From contig LJCR01000139.1 in assembly GCA_001399705.1 (NCBI GenBank), positions 1-6,405 on the forward strand: a stretch of 6,405 nucleotides of DNA. Reading direction: 5' to 3'. This document shows positions 1 to 6,198 of this stretch, piece by piece. The notes under the pieces are model-generated. The model was given only the letters and a program-made list of their open reading frames with translations. It did not search any database and was not told the DNA's origin. A program made the position numbers and the translations under genes. How positions within the stretch are numbered: the first letter of the stretch is position 1; every line of letters starts with the position of its first letter. The stretch is from Kouleothrix aurantiaca. Lineage in GTDB: Bacteria > Chloroflexota > Chloroflexia > Chloroflexales > Roseiflexaceae.

Positions 1-2
1 GC

Positions 3-692
<690 letters not shown>

Positions 693-705
693 TGTTTTTG
701 CGGCA

Positions 706-735
706 GCCCCCGTTCCCGGCACAGGGAACGGGGGC
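706..735 (+). terminator. Strong intrinsic terminator after the CoxM-like gene
   Basis: A perfect 12-bp inverted repeat, GCCCCCGTTCCC (706-717) and GGGAACGGGGGC (724-735), encloses a 6-base loop. It is followed by a T-rich tract (TTCTTCGTT) and preceded by TTTTT at 695-699. The stem is very GC-rich and sits 14 bases after the TAA stop, as expected for a Rho-independent terminator. The T-tract is interrupted, so termination efficiency is uncertain. Confidence 0.85.
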
Positions 736-813
736 TTCTTCGTTGGCGCGGGCACGCATGCAAAGCGTGGTAAGATAGCGCCTCGACATCAACCTGAGCA
801 GCAAAGAAGCCGT

Positions 814-1308
814 ATGGAAAACGTCTCTGCCGACGCAATTCTCAAGCGCTATGCCAACCGCAACTTCGTGCTGAATGTGCTGGACGGCATGGCCTTTGTG
901 TTTGGGATCAGCCTGGTTTCGCGCCTGACCGTGCTGCCGCTGTTTATCGCCCGCCTGTCGAGCGAACGCTGGGTGCAGGGCCTGCTGCCCACGCTGACGC
1001 AGGCGGGCTGGGTGCTGCCCACGCTCTTTATGGCGCCGCTGGTGGCAAGCCTGCCGCGCCGCAAGCCGCTGGTCATGGCGGCAACCCTGGGCGAGCGCCT
1101 GCCGTTTCTGGTGCTCGGCGCGGTGCTGCTGCCAGTTTTCGCTCTCGTCGGCGGCGTGGCCTGGCTGCTGGCGCTGTTCTTCACGCTTGAGAATTTGCTG
1201 GTGTTCACTGCGCAAGTGTTTGTGCCGCTGGGCTTCAACGACGGCTCGACCATCCTGTACTGGTGGCGGCGGCGCGGCACAGCGCTTGGGCAAACGCCGC
1301 CACAATAG
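814..1308 (+). CDS. Truncated MFS transporter-like protein (probable pseudogene)
   Basis: The product is 164 residues from ATG 814, preceded by only a weak AAGAAG ribosome site. Residues 17-107 resemble the N-terminal part of a large MFS transporter group: NFVLNVLDG (17-25), SLVSRLTVLPLFI (33-45), a GLLPTLTQAGWVLPTLF stretch (56-72) and the cytoplasmic loop SLPRRKPLVM...GERLPFLVLG (79-102). About four hydrophobic segments are visible (roughly 18-46, 54-78, 97-112, 114-136). Relatives I know are about 400 or more residues with 12 helices and continue into a PAW...RRG loop after helix 4. Here the sequence leaves the family pattern after about residue 125, becomes a short polar tail (YWWRRRGTALGQTPPQ) and stops. 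There is no room for the missing half before the next gene, so this is most likely a deletion remnant. A genuine small membrane protein is less likely. Substrate unknown. Confidence 0.6.
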   Translation: MENVSADAILKRYANRNFVLNVLDGMAFVFGISLVSRLTVLPLFIARLSSERWVQGLLPTLTQAGWVLPTLFMAPLVASLPRRKPLVMAATLGERLPFLVLGAVLLPVFALVGGVAWLLALFFTLENLLVFTAQVFVPLGFNDGSTILYWWRRRGTALGQTPPQ

Positions 1309-1320
1309 CAGGAGATTCCA

Positions 1321-1908
1321 ATGAGCGCATATTCGCCCCGCTACGACGCCGCGCTCGCGCTGGCGGCGCGCGCCCACCGCGCGCAGTTGCGCAAAGGCAC
1401 CGACCTTCCGTATATCGCCCACCCGGTCTATGTCGCGCTGATCCTTGAGCGCTATGGCTTTGGTGAAACGCTCGCCATTGCCGGCTTGCTGCACGATGTG
1501 GTGGAAGATACAGATGTGCCACTCAGCACCATTCGCGCCGAGTTTGGCGATGATGTGGCCGAACTGGTCGCGGTTGTGACCGAAACCAAATCCGCCAGCG
1601 GCCAGGAGCTGCCGTGGGAGCAGCGCAAGGCCGAAAAGCTGGAACGCCTGCACGAGAGCGGGCCAGACGTGGCCGCGCTCAAGGCCGCCGACGCACTGCA
1701 CAATTCCCAATCGATCATTCGCGACCTGCGGCGCGATGGAAGTGCTGTCTGGCAGCGCTTCAAGCGCGGGCCTGAGCAAACGCTGGCGTATTATGCAGGA
1801 ATTGCCGACGGCGTGCGCGCCAAGCTGGCCGGGCACCCGCTCGCCGCCGAGCTGGACGCGGCCGTTTCTGAGCTGCGGCTGGCAATCATTGAACTGGAAA
1901 GGCCCTGA
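1321..1908 (+). CDS. HD-domain phosphohydrolase, MESH1/SpoT-hydrolase-like
   Basis: This 195-residue protein is a single HD domain resembling the (p)ppGpp hydrolase half of RelA/SpoT and the stand-alone MESH1-type hydrolases. Metal-ligand motifs are all visible: [18 protein letters not shown] (18-35, ligand His34), LLHDVVEDT (56-64, His58-Asp59 and Glu62-Asp63) and KAADALHN (121-128, Asp124), the last replacing the common KLADRLHN. There is no synthetase, TGS or ACT domain, so it would act only as a soluble, Mn-dependent hydrolase. Family knowledge supports ppGpp 3'-pyrophosphohydrolase or NADPH phosphatase activity, but related small HD proteins have other nucleotide substrates. The start is secure: AGGAG (1310-1314) lies 6 bases before ATG. 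It is the first gene of a tight cluster, with one base between its TGA and the next ATG, suggesting coupled translation with the RidA-family gene. Confidence 0.9.
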   Translation: MSAYSPRYDAALALAARAHRAQLRKGTDLPYIAHPVYVALILERYGFGETLAIAGLLHDVVEDTDVPLSTIRAEFGDDVAELVAVVTETKSASGQELPWEQRKAEKLERLHESGPDVAALKAADALHNSQSIIRDLRRDGSAVWQRFKRGPEQTLAYYAGIADGVRAKLAGHPLAAELDAAVSELRLAIIELERP

Positions 1909-1909
1909 T

Positions 1910-2320
1910 ATGGATCGCCAGCTCATTTCGAGCGGCGCGCCCTGGGAGCAAATCGTTGGCTACTCGCGCGCAGTGCGGGTTGGGCCGTTTGTGAGCGTTG
2001 CCGGCACCACCGCCACCGACGCGCAGGGCCAGGTGGTAGGCGCCGGCGACGCCTACGCGCAAACGCTTCAGGCGCTGCGCAATATCGAAGCCGCGCTCCA
2101 GCGCGCCGGCGCCACGCTGGCCGACGTGGTGCGCACGCGCATGTTTGTAACCAGCATCGCCGATTGGGAAGCGATTGGCCGCGCGCACGGCGAGTTCTTC
2201 CGCGACATCCGCCCCGCCGCCAGCATGATCGAGATCAGCCGGCTGATCGACCCGGCCATGCTGGTGGAGATCGAAGCCGACGCGATTATCGGCGCGGCGC
2301 TCGAACAAGCCGGAGCTTGA
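1910..2320 (+). CDS. RidA-superfamily protein lacking the catalytic arginine (Rid4-7-like)
   Basis: This 136-residue protein has the standard length and fold signature of the YjgF/YER057c/UK114 (RidA) superfamily, whose trimers bind small ligands in inter-subunit clefts. Visible are the N-terminal [19 protein letters not shown] (7-25), the core [13 protein letters not shown] (25-37), [20 protein letters not shown] (51-70), DVVRTRMFV (72-80) and the C-terminal VEIEADAI (119-126) with Glu120/Glu122. In true RidA the segment PARSxVEV supplies the arginine (Arg105 in enteric RidA) needed for 2-aminoacrylate/imine deamination. Here the same segment reads PAASMIEI, with Ala104 in that place. That is typical of the Rid groups without proven imine-deaminase activity, so the role is unassigned. 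It sits 1 base after the HD hydrolase and 4 bases before mccB, so co-expression is likely. The start is fixed by this packing and by full-length homology. Confidence 0.92.
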   Translation: MDRQLISSGAPWEQIVGYSRAVRVGPFVSVAGTTATDAQGQVVGAGDAYAQTLQALRNIEAALQRAGATLADVVRTRMFVTSIADWEAIGRAHGEFFRDIRPAASMIEISRLIDPAMLVEIEADAIIGAALEQAGA

Positions 2321-2324
2321 ACGT

Positions 2325-3932
2325 ATGGCAATTCTTCACTCCCAGATCGACCCGCATTCCGACGAATTTGCCGCCAACGCCGCCGCCTATGCGCCGCTGG
2401 TAGATGAGCTGCGCGACACGCTGGCCGACGTAAAAGAAGGCGGCAAGGCCGAAGCGCGCGCCCGCCACGAAGGGCGCGGCAAGCTGTTTGTGCGCGAGCG
2501 CATTGAGCGCCTGCTCGACCCCAACACCGCGTTTCTGGAGCTGTCGGCGCTGGCAGCCTACGAAGTGTACGACGACGCCGTTCCTGCTGCCGGGCTCGTC
2601 ACTGGCATTGGGCGCGTGGCCGGGCAGGAGGTGATGATCGTCGCCAACGACGCGACGGTGAAGGGCGGGACCTACTACCCGCTCACGGTGAAAAAGCACC
2701 TGCGCGCGCAGGAAGTCGCCCAGGAAAACAACCTGCCCTGCGTCTACCTGGTCGATAGCGGCGGCGCGTTTCTGCCGCTTCAGGCCGACGTGTTCCCCGA
2801 CCGCGAGCACTTCGGGCGCATTTTCTACAACCAGGCCCAGATGTCGGCCATGGGCATCCCGCAGATCGCCGCCGTGATGGGCAGCTGCACGGCGGGCGGC
2901 GCGTATGTGCCGGCCATGAGCGACGAAGTGGTGATTGTGAAGGGCACCGGCACGATCTTTCTGGGCGGGCCGCCGCTGGTGAAGGCCGCCACCGGCGAAG
3001 ACGTGAGCGCAGAAGATCTGGGCGGCGCCGATGTGCACACGCGCCTGTCGGGCGTGGCCGACCACTTCGCCGACGGCGATCTGCACGCGCTGGCGATTGT
3101 GCGTGAAATCGTGGCGAACCTGAACCGGCGCAAGCAGCCGCCCTGGGATGTGGCCGCGCCCGAAGATCCGCGCTACGACGCCCGCGAAATCTACGGCATC
3201 ATCCCGCAGGACGCGCGCAAAAGCTTCGACGTGCGCGAGATCATTGCGCGAATTGTGGATGGCAGCCGCCTGCACGAATTCAAGGCGCGCTACGGCGAAA
3301 CGCTGGTGTGCGGCTTTGCGCGCATTTTCGGCATGCCGGTGGGCATTATTGCAAACAACGGCATTCTGTTCAGCGAAAGCGCGCTCAAGGGCGCGCACTT
3401 CGTCGAGTTGTGCGCGGCGCGCGGCGTGCCGCTGGTGTTTCTGCAAAACATCACCGGCTTTATGGTTGGGCGCGAATATGAGAACCGTGGCATTGCCCGC
3501 GATGGCGCAAAAATGGTAATGGCAGTGGCAAATGCGCGCGTGCCGAAGTTCACCGTGATCATTGGCGGGTCGTTTGGCGCGGGCAACTACGCCATGTGCG
3601 GGCGCGCCTACGGGCCGCGCCAGCTCTGGATGTGGCCGAACGCGCGCATCAGCGTGATGGGCGGGCAGCAGGCCGCCAACGTGCTGCTGACGGTGCGGCT
3701 CGACAATCTGCGCGCGCGTGGCACCGGCATGAACGAGCGCGAGCGCGAGGCCTTTATGGCGCCCACGCTCGAAAAATACGAGCGCGAAGGCCACCCTTTC
3801 TACTCCAGCGCGCGCCTGTGGGACGACGGCATCATCGACCCGGCCGACACGCGCCAAACGCTGGCGCTGGGCCTTTCCGCCGCTGCCAACGCGCCGGTGC
3901 CGGCCACCAGCTACGGCGTTTTTCGCATGTAG
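2325..3932 (+). CDS. mccB: 3-Methylcrotonyl-CoA carboxylase beta (carboxyltransferase) subunit
   Basis: This is the carboxyltransferase subunit of a biotin-dependent acyl-CoA carboxylase, 535 residues, the usual MCC beta length. It moves CO2 from carboxybiotin on the alpha subunit to 3-methylcrotonyl-CoA in leucine breakdown. The N-terminal crotonase-like domain holds [20 protein letters not shown] (142-161), [17 protein letters not shown] (185-201) and [17 protein letters not shown] (209-225), all strongly MCC-beta-like. The C-terminal domain holds [19 protein letters not shown] (373-391), [16 protein letters not shown] (414-429) and [17 protein letters not shown] (435-451), with the oxyanion-hole glycines present. 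MCC rather than propionyl-CoA carboxylase is favoured by the [15 protein letters not shown] and [12 protein letters not shown] segments. Geranyl-CoA or another branched acyl-CoA remains possible. It is cytoplasmic and works in a complex with a biotin carboxylase/BCCP subunit, which is not in this window. The start lies 4 bases after the preceding stop. It closes the cluster at a large hairpin. Confidence 0.95.
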   Translation: MAILHSQIDPHSDEFAANAAAYAPLVDELRDTLADVKEGGKAEARARHEGRGKLFVRERIERLLDPNTAFLELSALAAYEVYDDAVPAAGLVTGIGRVAGQEVMIVANDATVKGGTYYPLTVKKHLRAQEVAQENNLPCVYLVDSGGAFLPLQADVFPDREHFGRIFYNQAQMSAMGIPQIAAVMGSCTAGGAYVPAMSDEVVIVKGTGTIFLGGPPLVKAATGEDVSAEDLGGADVHTRLSGVADHFADGDLHALAIVREIVANLNRRKQPPWDVAAPEDPRYDAREIYGIIPQDARKSFDVREIIARIVDGSRLHEFKARYGETLVCGFARIFGMPVGIIANNGILFSESALKGAHFVELCAARGVPLVFLQNITGFMVGREYENRGIARDGAKMVMAVANARVPKFTVIIGGSFGAGNYAMCGRAYGPRQLWMWPNARISVMGGQQAANVLLTVRLDNLRARGTGMNEREREAFMAPTLEKYEREGHPFYSSARLWDDGIIDPADTRQTLALGLSAAANAPVPATSYGVFRM

Positions 3933-3939
3933 TGCCAGG

Positions 3940-4013
3940 CTAAATACGCTCGTTCTATGCACTACGCACTACGCACTATCCTGCCAGCGCGTAGTGCGTA
4001 GTGCGTATTTTAG
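3940..4013 (+). terminator. Heptamer-built hairpin after mccB, possible terminator
   Basis: The 16-bp arms TACGCACTACGCACTA (3963-3978) and TAGTGCGTAGTGCGTA (3992-4007) are perfect reverse complements around a 13-base loop, followed by TTTTAG. The arms consist of the heptamer GCACTAC repeated (3959-3979) and its complement GTAGTGC repeated (3991-4004), so the stem can pair in two registers shifted by 7. An outer imperfect pair, CTAAATACGC (3940-3949) and GCGTATTTTAG (4003-4013), could extend it. Its place right after mccB and the short U-tract suit a terminator. The modular build also suits a dispersed intergenic repeat. Confidence 0.65.
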
Positions 4014-4043
4014 TCAACCTGACAATGCTTGAGGTTCTGAGCT

Positions 4044-4604
4044 ATGCCACCTCCCCGGCGCATCCTGATCATCGGCAGCACGGGTTCGGGAAAAACCACT
4101 GCCGCGCAGACAGTTGCTGCGCGCTGCGGCCTGCCGCGTGGCGAGCGGGACGGGCTGCACTGGGAGGCAAACTGGCAAGCCGCACCCGATGATCTGTTTC
4201 GCGCCCGCGTGGAGCGGCTGGTGGCTGGGCCGGCCTGGGTGATCGACGGCAACTACAGCAAGGTGCGCGACCTGACATGGGGCCGCGCCGAGCTGATTGT
4301 GTGGCTCGATTTCGCGCTGCCAATCATCTTCTGGCGGCTGTTCTGGCGCAGCATCCGGCGCGCCCGCACGCGCGAAGTGCTGTGGAATGACAACTACGAG
4401 CGCTTCAGCCACCAGTTTTTTAGCCGCGACTCGCTGTTTCTCTGGGCGCTCAAAACCCACGCGCGGCATCGCGCCACCTACACCGCGCTCTTTCGCAGCG
4501 CCGAATACGCCCACGCCACCAAACTGCGCCTGCCCACGCCCGCCGCCGCGAATGCCTGGCTGGCACAATTGCCTGCTGCACTGGAACAGCCACTTGCGGT
4601 ATAA
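4044..4604 (+). CDS. P-loop kinase-like protein, FlaR / adenylate-kinase-related group
   Basis: This 186-residue soluble P-loop NTPase resembles the small proteins annotated as topology modulation protein (FlaR) or adenylate-kinase-like. Walker A is GSTGSGKTT (11-19, Lys17) right after the beta strand RILIIGS. It is followed by the family pattern DGLHWEANWQ (36-45), WVIDGNYSKVRD (64-75) and a Walker-B-like strand ELIVWLDFALP (82-92), then an arginine-rich RLFWRSIRRARTRE lid-like segment (97-110). These residues fit nucleotide binding and phosphotransfer, but no substrate is established for the group and none can be read here. A GAGG (4031-4034) lies 9 bases before ATG 4044. It stands alone between the mccB hairpin and a non-coding leader, so it is probably a separate transcription unit or reads through from upstream. 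Confidence 0.82.
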   Translation: MPPPRRILIIGSTGSGKTTAAQTVAARCGLPRGERDGLHWEANWQAAPDDLFRARVERLVAGPAWVIDGNYSKVRDLTWGRAELIVWLDFALPIIFWRLFWRSIRRARTREVLWNDNYERFSHQFFSRDSLFLWALKTHARHRATYTALFRSAEYAHATKLRLPTPAAANAWLAQLPAALEQPLAV

Positions 4605-4605
4605 T
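4600..4605 (+). promoter_or_regulatory. Candidate -10 box (TATAAT) upstream of the Lgt-like gene
   Basis: A perfect TATAAT overlaps the stop codon of the P-loop gene. At 17-base spacing the upstream hexamer is TGCACT (4577-4582), a poor -35. TTGCCT (4569-4574) is better but too far away. No TGn extension is present. If used, transcription would begin near 4612 and give a ~140-base leader, containing the inverted-repeat element, before ATG 4753. In GC-rich DNA a perfect -10 is uncommon, but this remains a weak call. Confidence 0.35.
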
Positions 4606-4627
4606 CGGCCCATACGCCCTGCCGCTC

Positions 4628-4735
4628 CTATAGCAGGTTGCAGCCGGCAGGATGCAGAAGGCGGTTAGATTTTCCGCGCTCCAATGCGCTTCTTGCCGCG
4701 CATGAGTGGTCAATTGTTCTGCAAACCGCTATAGC
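4628..4735. mobile_element. Candidate MITE-like element with imperfect terminal inverted repeats
   Basis: The left end CTATAGCAGGTTGCAG (4628-4643) and the right end CTGCAAACCGCTATAG (4720-4735) are near-perfect reverse complements: CTATAGC, then one extra base, GGTT, one indel, GCAG. The ends contain TATA, so a TA target duplication with TAGC...GCTA termini is possible, as in IS630/Tc1-mariner-type elements and MITEs derived from them. The ~108-base span encodes no transposase. Inside is a smaller hairpin, ATGCGC (4684-4689) with GCGCAT (4698-4703). It lies entirely in the leader of the Lgt-like gene and ends 3 bases before its ribosome site. An alternative is a structured 5' leader RNA. No second copy is visible in this window. 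Confidence 0.45.
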
Positions 4736-4738
4736 ACC

Positions 4739-4745
4739 GGGAGGA
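4739..4745 (+). promoter_or_regulatory. Ribosome binding site fixing the Lgt-like start
   Basis: GGGAGGA lies 7 bases before ATG 4753. It is the strongest Shine-Dalgarno match in the window and makes the choice of start unambiguous. Confidence 0.8.
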
Positions 4746-4752
4746 CCGCGCC

Positions 4753-5511
4753 ATGCACCCGATTTTGTTCCACATTGCCGGCATGCCGATCTACGCCCAT
4801 GGCTTTTTCCTGCTGCTCGGCATGCTCGTCGGCCTGCTGATGCTCGTTCTGGAAGCGCGGCGACGCCGCTGGCCGAAAGAAGAGCTGGTGCCGATCGCGC
4901 TGGCGGCATTCGTCGGCGGCATGATCGGCGCGCGCCTGTCGATCCTGTTTTTCCTGGGCCGCAGCACTGCGCCGGTGGTGCTGAACATGTACACGCTATT
5001 CGACCCGCGTGTCGGCCCCGGCTCGATTATGGGCGGGCTGATTGGCGCGTACATTGGCGGCTACATCGCCAGCCGGATTATTGGCAAGGCCGGCTGCGCC
5101 TGCGACGCTTTTGCGCCCGCTATTGCGCTGGGCACGGCGGTCGGCCGGCTGGGCGATTACCTTGCCGCCGAGGATGGCCTGGGCAAGGCCAGCACGCTCC
5201 CCTGGGCTGTGCCCGCGCCCGGCGTCGATTACCTCGTACACCCAACACCGCTCTACGACGCGGGATTCAACCTAATCTGGTTTGGCGTGCTGATGCTGCT
5301 GCGCGACCACCCGGCCATGCAGAATGGAAACCTGCTGAAGCTCGGGCTGGCGGGCTATGCCGTGTTCCGCTTCCTGGTGGAGTTTGTGCGCAACAACCCG
5401 GTGGTGGCGCTGGGCCTGACCGGCCCGCAGCTCGCGTGCCTGCTGCTGCTTGGCGCGCTGGCGATCTACTATGGGCGGCACCTGCGCGCGGCCCGTCCTG
5501 CTGCGGCGTAG
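4753..5511 (+). CDS. Lgt-like integral membrane protein (divergent prolipoprotein diacylglyceryl transferase family)
   Basis: This 252-residue polytopic membrane protein, with about seven hydrophobic segments, has the Lgt family layout. True Lgt moves diacylglycerol from phosphatidylglycerol onto the lipobox cysteine of prolipoproteins. Family hallmarks are IYAHGFFLLLG (13-23), GARLSILFF (59-67), GPGSIMGGLIGAYIGG (88-103), GRLGDYLAAEDGLGKAS (131-147), LPWAV...HPTPLYDAGFN (149-173) and FRFLVEFVR (205-213). Three positions regarded as critical in Escherichia coli Lgt differ: Tyr26 is His16, His103 is Met93 and Asn146 is Asp135. The counterpart of Arg143 (Arg132) and the FRFxxEFxR segment remain. 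From memory, a group of Lgt-like paralogues also has a hydrophobic residue before GGLxGG and the LPWxV...HPTxLY motif. This protein fits that group better than canonical Lgt, so lipoprotein modification is uncertain. A strong RBS is present, with a long leader carrying a candidate MITE. Confidence 0.85.
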   Translation: MHPILFHIAGMPIYAHGFFLLLGMLVGLLMLVLEARRRRWPKEELVPIALAAFVGGMIGARLSILFFLGRSTAPVVLNMYTLFDPRVGPGSIMGGLIGAYIGGYIASRIIGKAGCACDAFAPAIALGTAVGRLGDYLAAEDGLGKASTLPWAVPAPGVDYLVHPTPLYDAGFNLIWFGVLMLLRDHPAMQNGNLLKLGLAGYAVFRFLVEFVRNNPVVALGLTGPQLACLLLLGALAIYYGRHLRAARPAAA

Positions 5512-5551
5512 TCGGGGTTTGCGGGTTCGAAGAACGAAATTCACCACAGAT

Positions 5552-5582
5552 ATCCATGCGGCTGCGCCGCACCCTGATGGAT
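5552..5582. repeat. Compound hairpin after the Lgt-like gene
   Basis: The inner stem TGCGGC (5557-5562) pairs with GCCGCA (5566-5571) over a 3-base loop. The outer arms ATCCAT (5552-5557) and ATGGAT (5577-5582) are also complementary, with CCCTG bulged on one side and one base shared. No T-run follows, so it is better described as a REP-like hairpin than as a terminator. Confidence 0.5.
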
Positions 5583-5632
5583 GAAAATAGAACGCGAACG
5601 GTTCTTGGTTCTTAGTTCTCGGTTCTATTTTC
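5583..5632 (+). terminator. Hairpin with heptamer repeats, possible terminator of the Lgt-like gene
   Basis: GAAAATAGAAC (5583-5593) and GTTCTATTTTC (5622-5632) are perfect 11-base inverted repeats. The intervening 28 bases carry GGTTCTT-like units in period 7 (5600, 5607, 5614, 5621). The descending arm ends in TTTTC, giving a short U-tract about 120 bases after the Lgt-like stop. The stem is AT-rich, so terminator strength is doubtful. It may be only another intergenic repeat unit. Confidence 0.45.
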
Positions 5633-5675
5633 GTGTTAGAGACACAGAGGCACGGAGGATTTCGGGTTGCAGGTT

Positions 5676-5703
5676 GACGACCGACGACCGACGAACGACG
5701 ACC
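5676..5703. repeat. Period-7 tandem repeat, four units of GACGACC
   Basis: Four consecutive heptamers are present: GACGACC, GACGACC, GACGAAC, GACGACC. They match except for one base in the third unit. The array is non-coding and short, and shares its period, but not its sequence, with the GCACTAC and GGTTCTT arrays elsewhere in the window. Confidence 0.8.
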
Positions 5704-5714
5704 AACAATTCACC

Positions 5715-5741
5715 GCAAAGCGCGCAAAGAGCGCAGAGGGG
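5715..5741. repeat. Period-9 degenerate repeat, GCAAAGCGC type
   Basis: Three consecutive nonamers, GCAAAGCGC, GCAAAGAGC and GCAGAGGGG, decay from left to right. They are preceded by AATTCACC, which also precedes ACAGATATCC at about 5538-5545. From memory, AATTCACCGCAAAG- and CACCACAGAG-like strings recur between genes in many environmental bacterial genomes. Their origin is not known to me. Confidence 0.6.
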
Positions 5742-5781
5742 TTGCAGGTTTTCAGGTTGAAGGTTTCCAACTGCCGATTGT

Positions 5782-5811
5782 CAACATGCAACCCGCCAAC
5801 ATGCAACCTGC
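5782..5811. repeat. Tandem 15-base repeat upstream of the small membrane protein gene
   Basis: CAACATGCAACCCGC (5782-5796) is directly followed by CAACATGCAACCTGC (5797-5811), a 14/15 match. The array ends 39 bases before ATG 5851, so it could lie within or next to that gene's promoter. The AACC cores are complementary to the GGTTGC units at 5665 and 5740. Confidence 0.7.
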
Positions 5812-5850
5812 TAACGTAACACTTTCTGCCAACTGCCAACAGGATATGCC

Positions 5851-6183
5851 ATGAACTTCACACGCAAGGAATACACAACGCGCAACGAAAAGATCCTTGA
5901 CTTCGTGATTGGTTTTGTGGGCTGGTACCTGGTGAACGGCCTGTTCTACGGCTGCACCGTCACGCTGCTCAGCCAGGCCAGCAATGGCATCGACTCAAAT
6001 ATGTCGGCGCTGATTTTGCTGGCGCTGCCGCTGCTGATCAACATCGGCGCGCTGGTTGGGCTGGGCATGTGGCGGCGCTGGATCGCCCTGGGCGCGCTGG
6101 CTGCGTTTGGCGCGGCGCTGGCGCTGGTGCTGCTGCTCGGCATCCTGATCTACGCCGTGTGCTTCAACATGAACTTCTCATAG
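5851..6183 (+). CDS. Small predicted three-helix membrane protein of unknown function
   Basis: I do not recognise the family of this 110-residue protein. It has a short charged N-terminus (RKEYTTRNEK, 5-14), no cleavable signal peptide, and three hydrophobic segments at about 16-40, 53-74 and 77-105, the last two split by the basic turn WRRW (74-77). The positive-inside rule places that turn and the N-terminus in the cytoplasm, which is not compatible with a simple three-pass fold unless one segment is re-entrant, so topology is open. AGGA (5841-5844) lies 6 bases before ATG, supporting this start. Codon use matches neighbouring genes, so it is probably real. The radical SAM gene begins 15 bases after its TAG in the same reading frame, which suggests one operon and possibly a joint membrane role. 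Confidence 0.78.
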   Translation: MNFTRKEYTTRNEKILDFVIGFVGWYLVNGLFYGCTVTLLSQASNGIDSNMSALILLALPLLINIGALVGLGMWRRWIALGALAAFGAALALVLLLGILIYAVCFNMNFS

Positions 6184-6198
6184 TCGAACGGACGAAAT

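Larger units (their letters stand above)
5512..5850. repeat. Non-coding repeat mosaic between the Lgt-like and small membrane protein genes
   Basis: I find no convincing gene in these 339 bases. They hold, in order: a hairpin (5552-5582); a hairpin with GGTTCTT-type heptamers (5583-5632); CACAGAGGCACGGAGG (5644-5659); GGTTGCAGGTT (5665-5675); four GACGACC-type heptamers (5676-5703); three GCAAAGCGC-type nonamers (5715-5741); a second GGTTGCAGGTT (5740-5750); two 15-base copies of CAACATGCAACCYGC (5782-5811); and two copies of CCAACTGCC (5767-5775, 5829-5837). GGTTGC and GCAACC units face each other, so a wider fold is possible. Base composition is less GC-rich than the genes. This looks like accumulated dispersed intergenic repeats, possibly with the promoter of the downstream gene. 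Confidence 0.8.

Noticed and set aside
743..776. Possible promoter (TTGGCG / TAAGAT) before the MFS-like fragment
   Set aside because: TAAGAT matches the -10 consensus at only four of six bases and the spacing to TTGGCG is 22 bases, outside the usual range.
2286..3962. A 558-codon open frame on the minus strand opposite mccB
   Set aside because: It is the antisense shadow of a highly conserved carboxyltransferase gene. The translation is low-complexity Ala/Arg/His-rich and shows no family motif.
4652..4705. A 17-codon possible leader peptide upstream of the Lgt-like gene
   Set aside because: The only Shine-Dalgarno-like bases abut the ATG, and there is no run of regulatory codons. It lies inside the inverted-repeat element and is explained by chance.
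4638..5615. A 325-codon + strand frame overlapping the Lgt-like gene
   Set aside because: It is out of frame with the well-supported Lgt-like coding sequence, has no ribosome site of comparable strength, and its Arg/Pro/Ala-rich product matches nothing I recognise.
5676..5811. Possible CRISPR array
   Set aside because: Repeat units are 7, 9 and 15 bases and directly abutting. There are no 25-40-base repeats with unique spacers and no cas genes.
5636..5839. A 67-codon minus-strand frame in the intergenic mosaic
   Set aside because: It spans tandem repeats and hairpins, has a low-complexity product and lacks a credible ribosome site.
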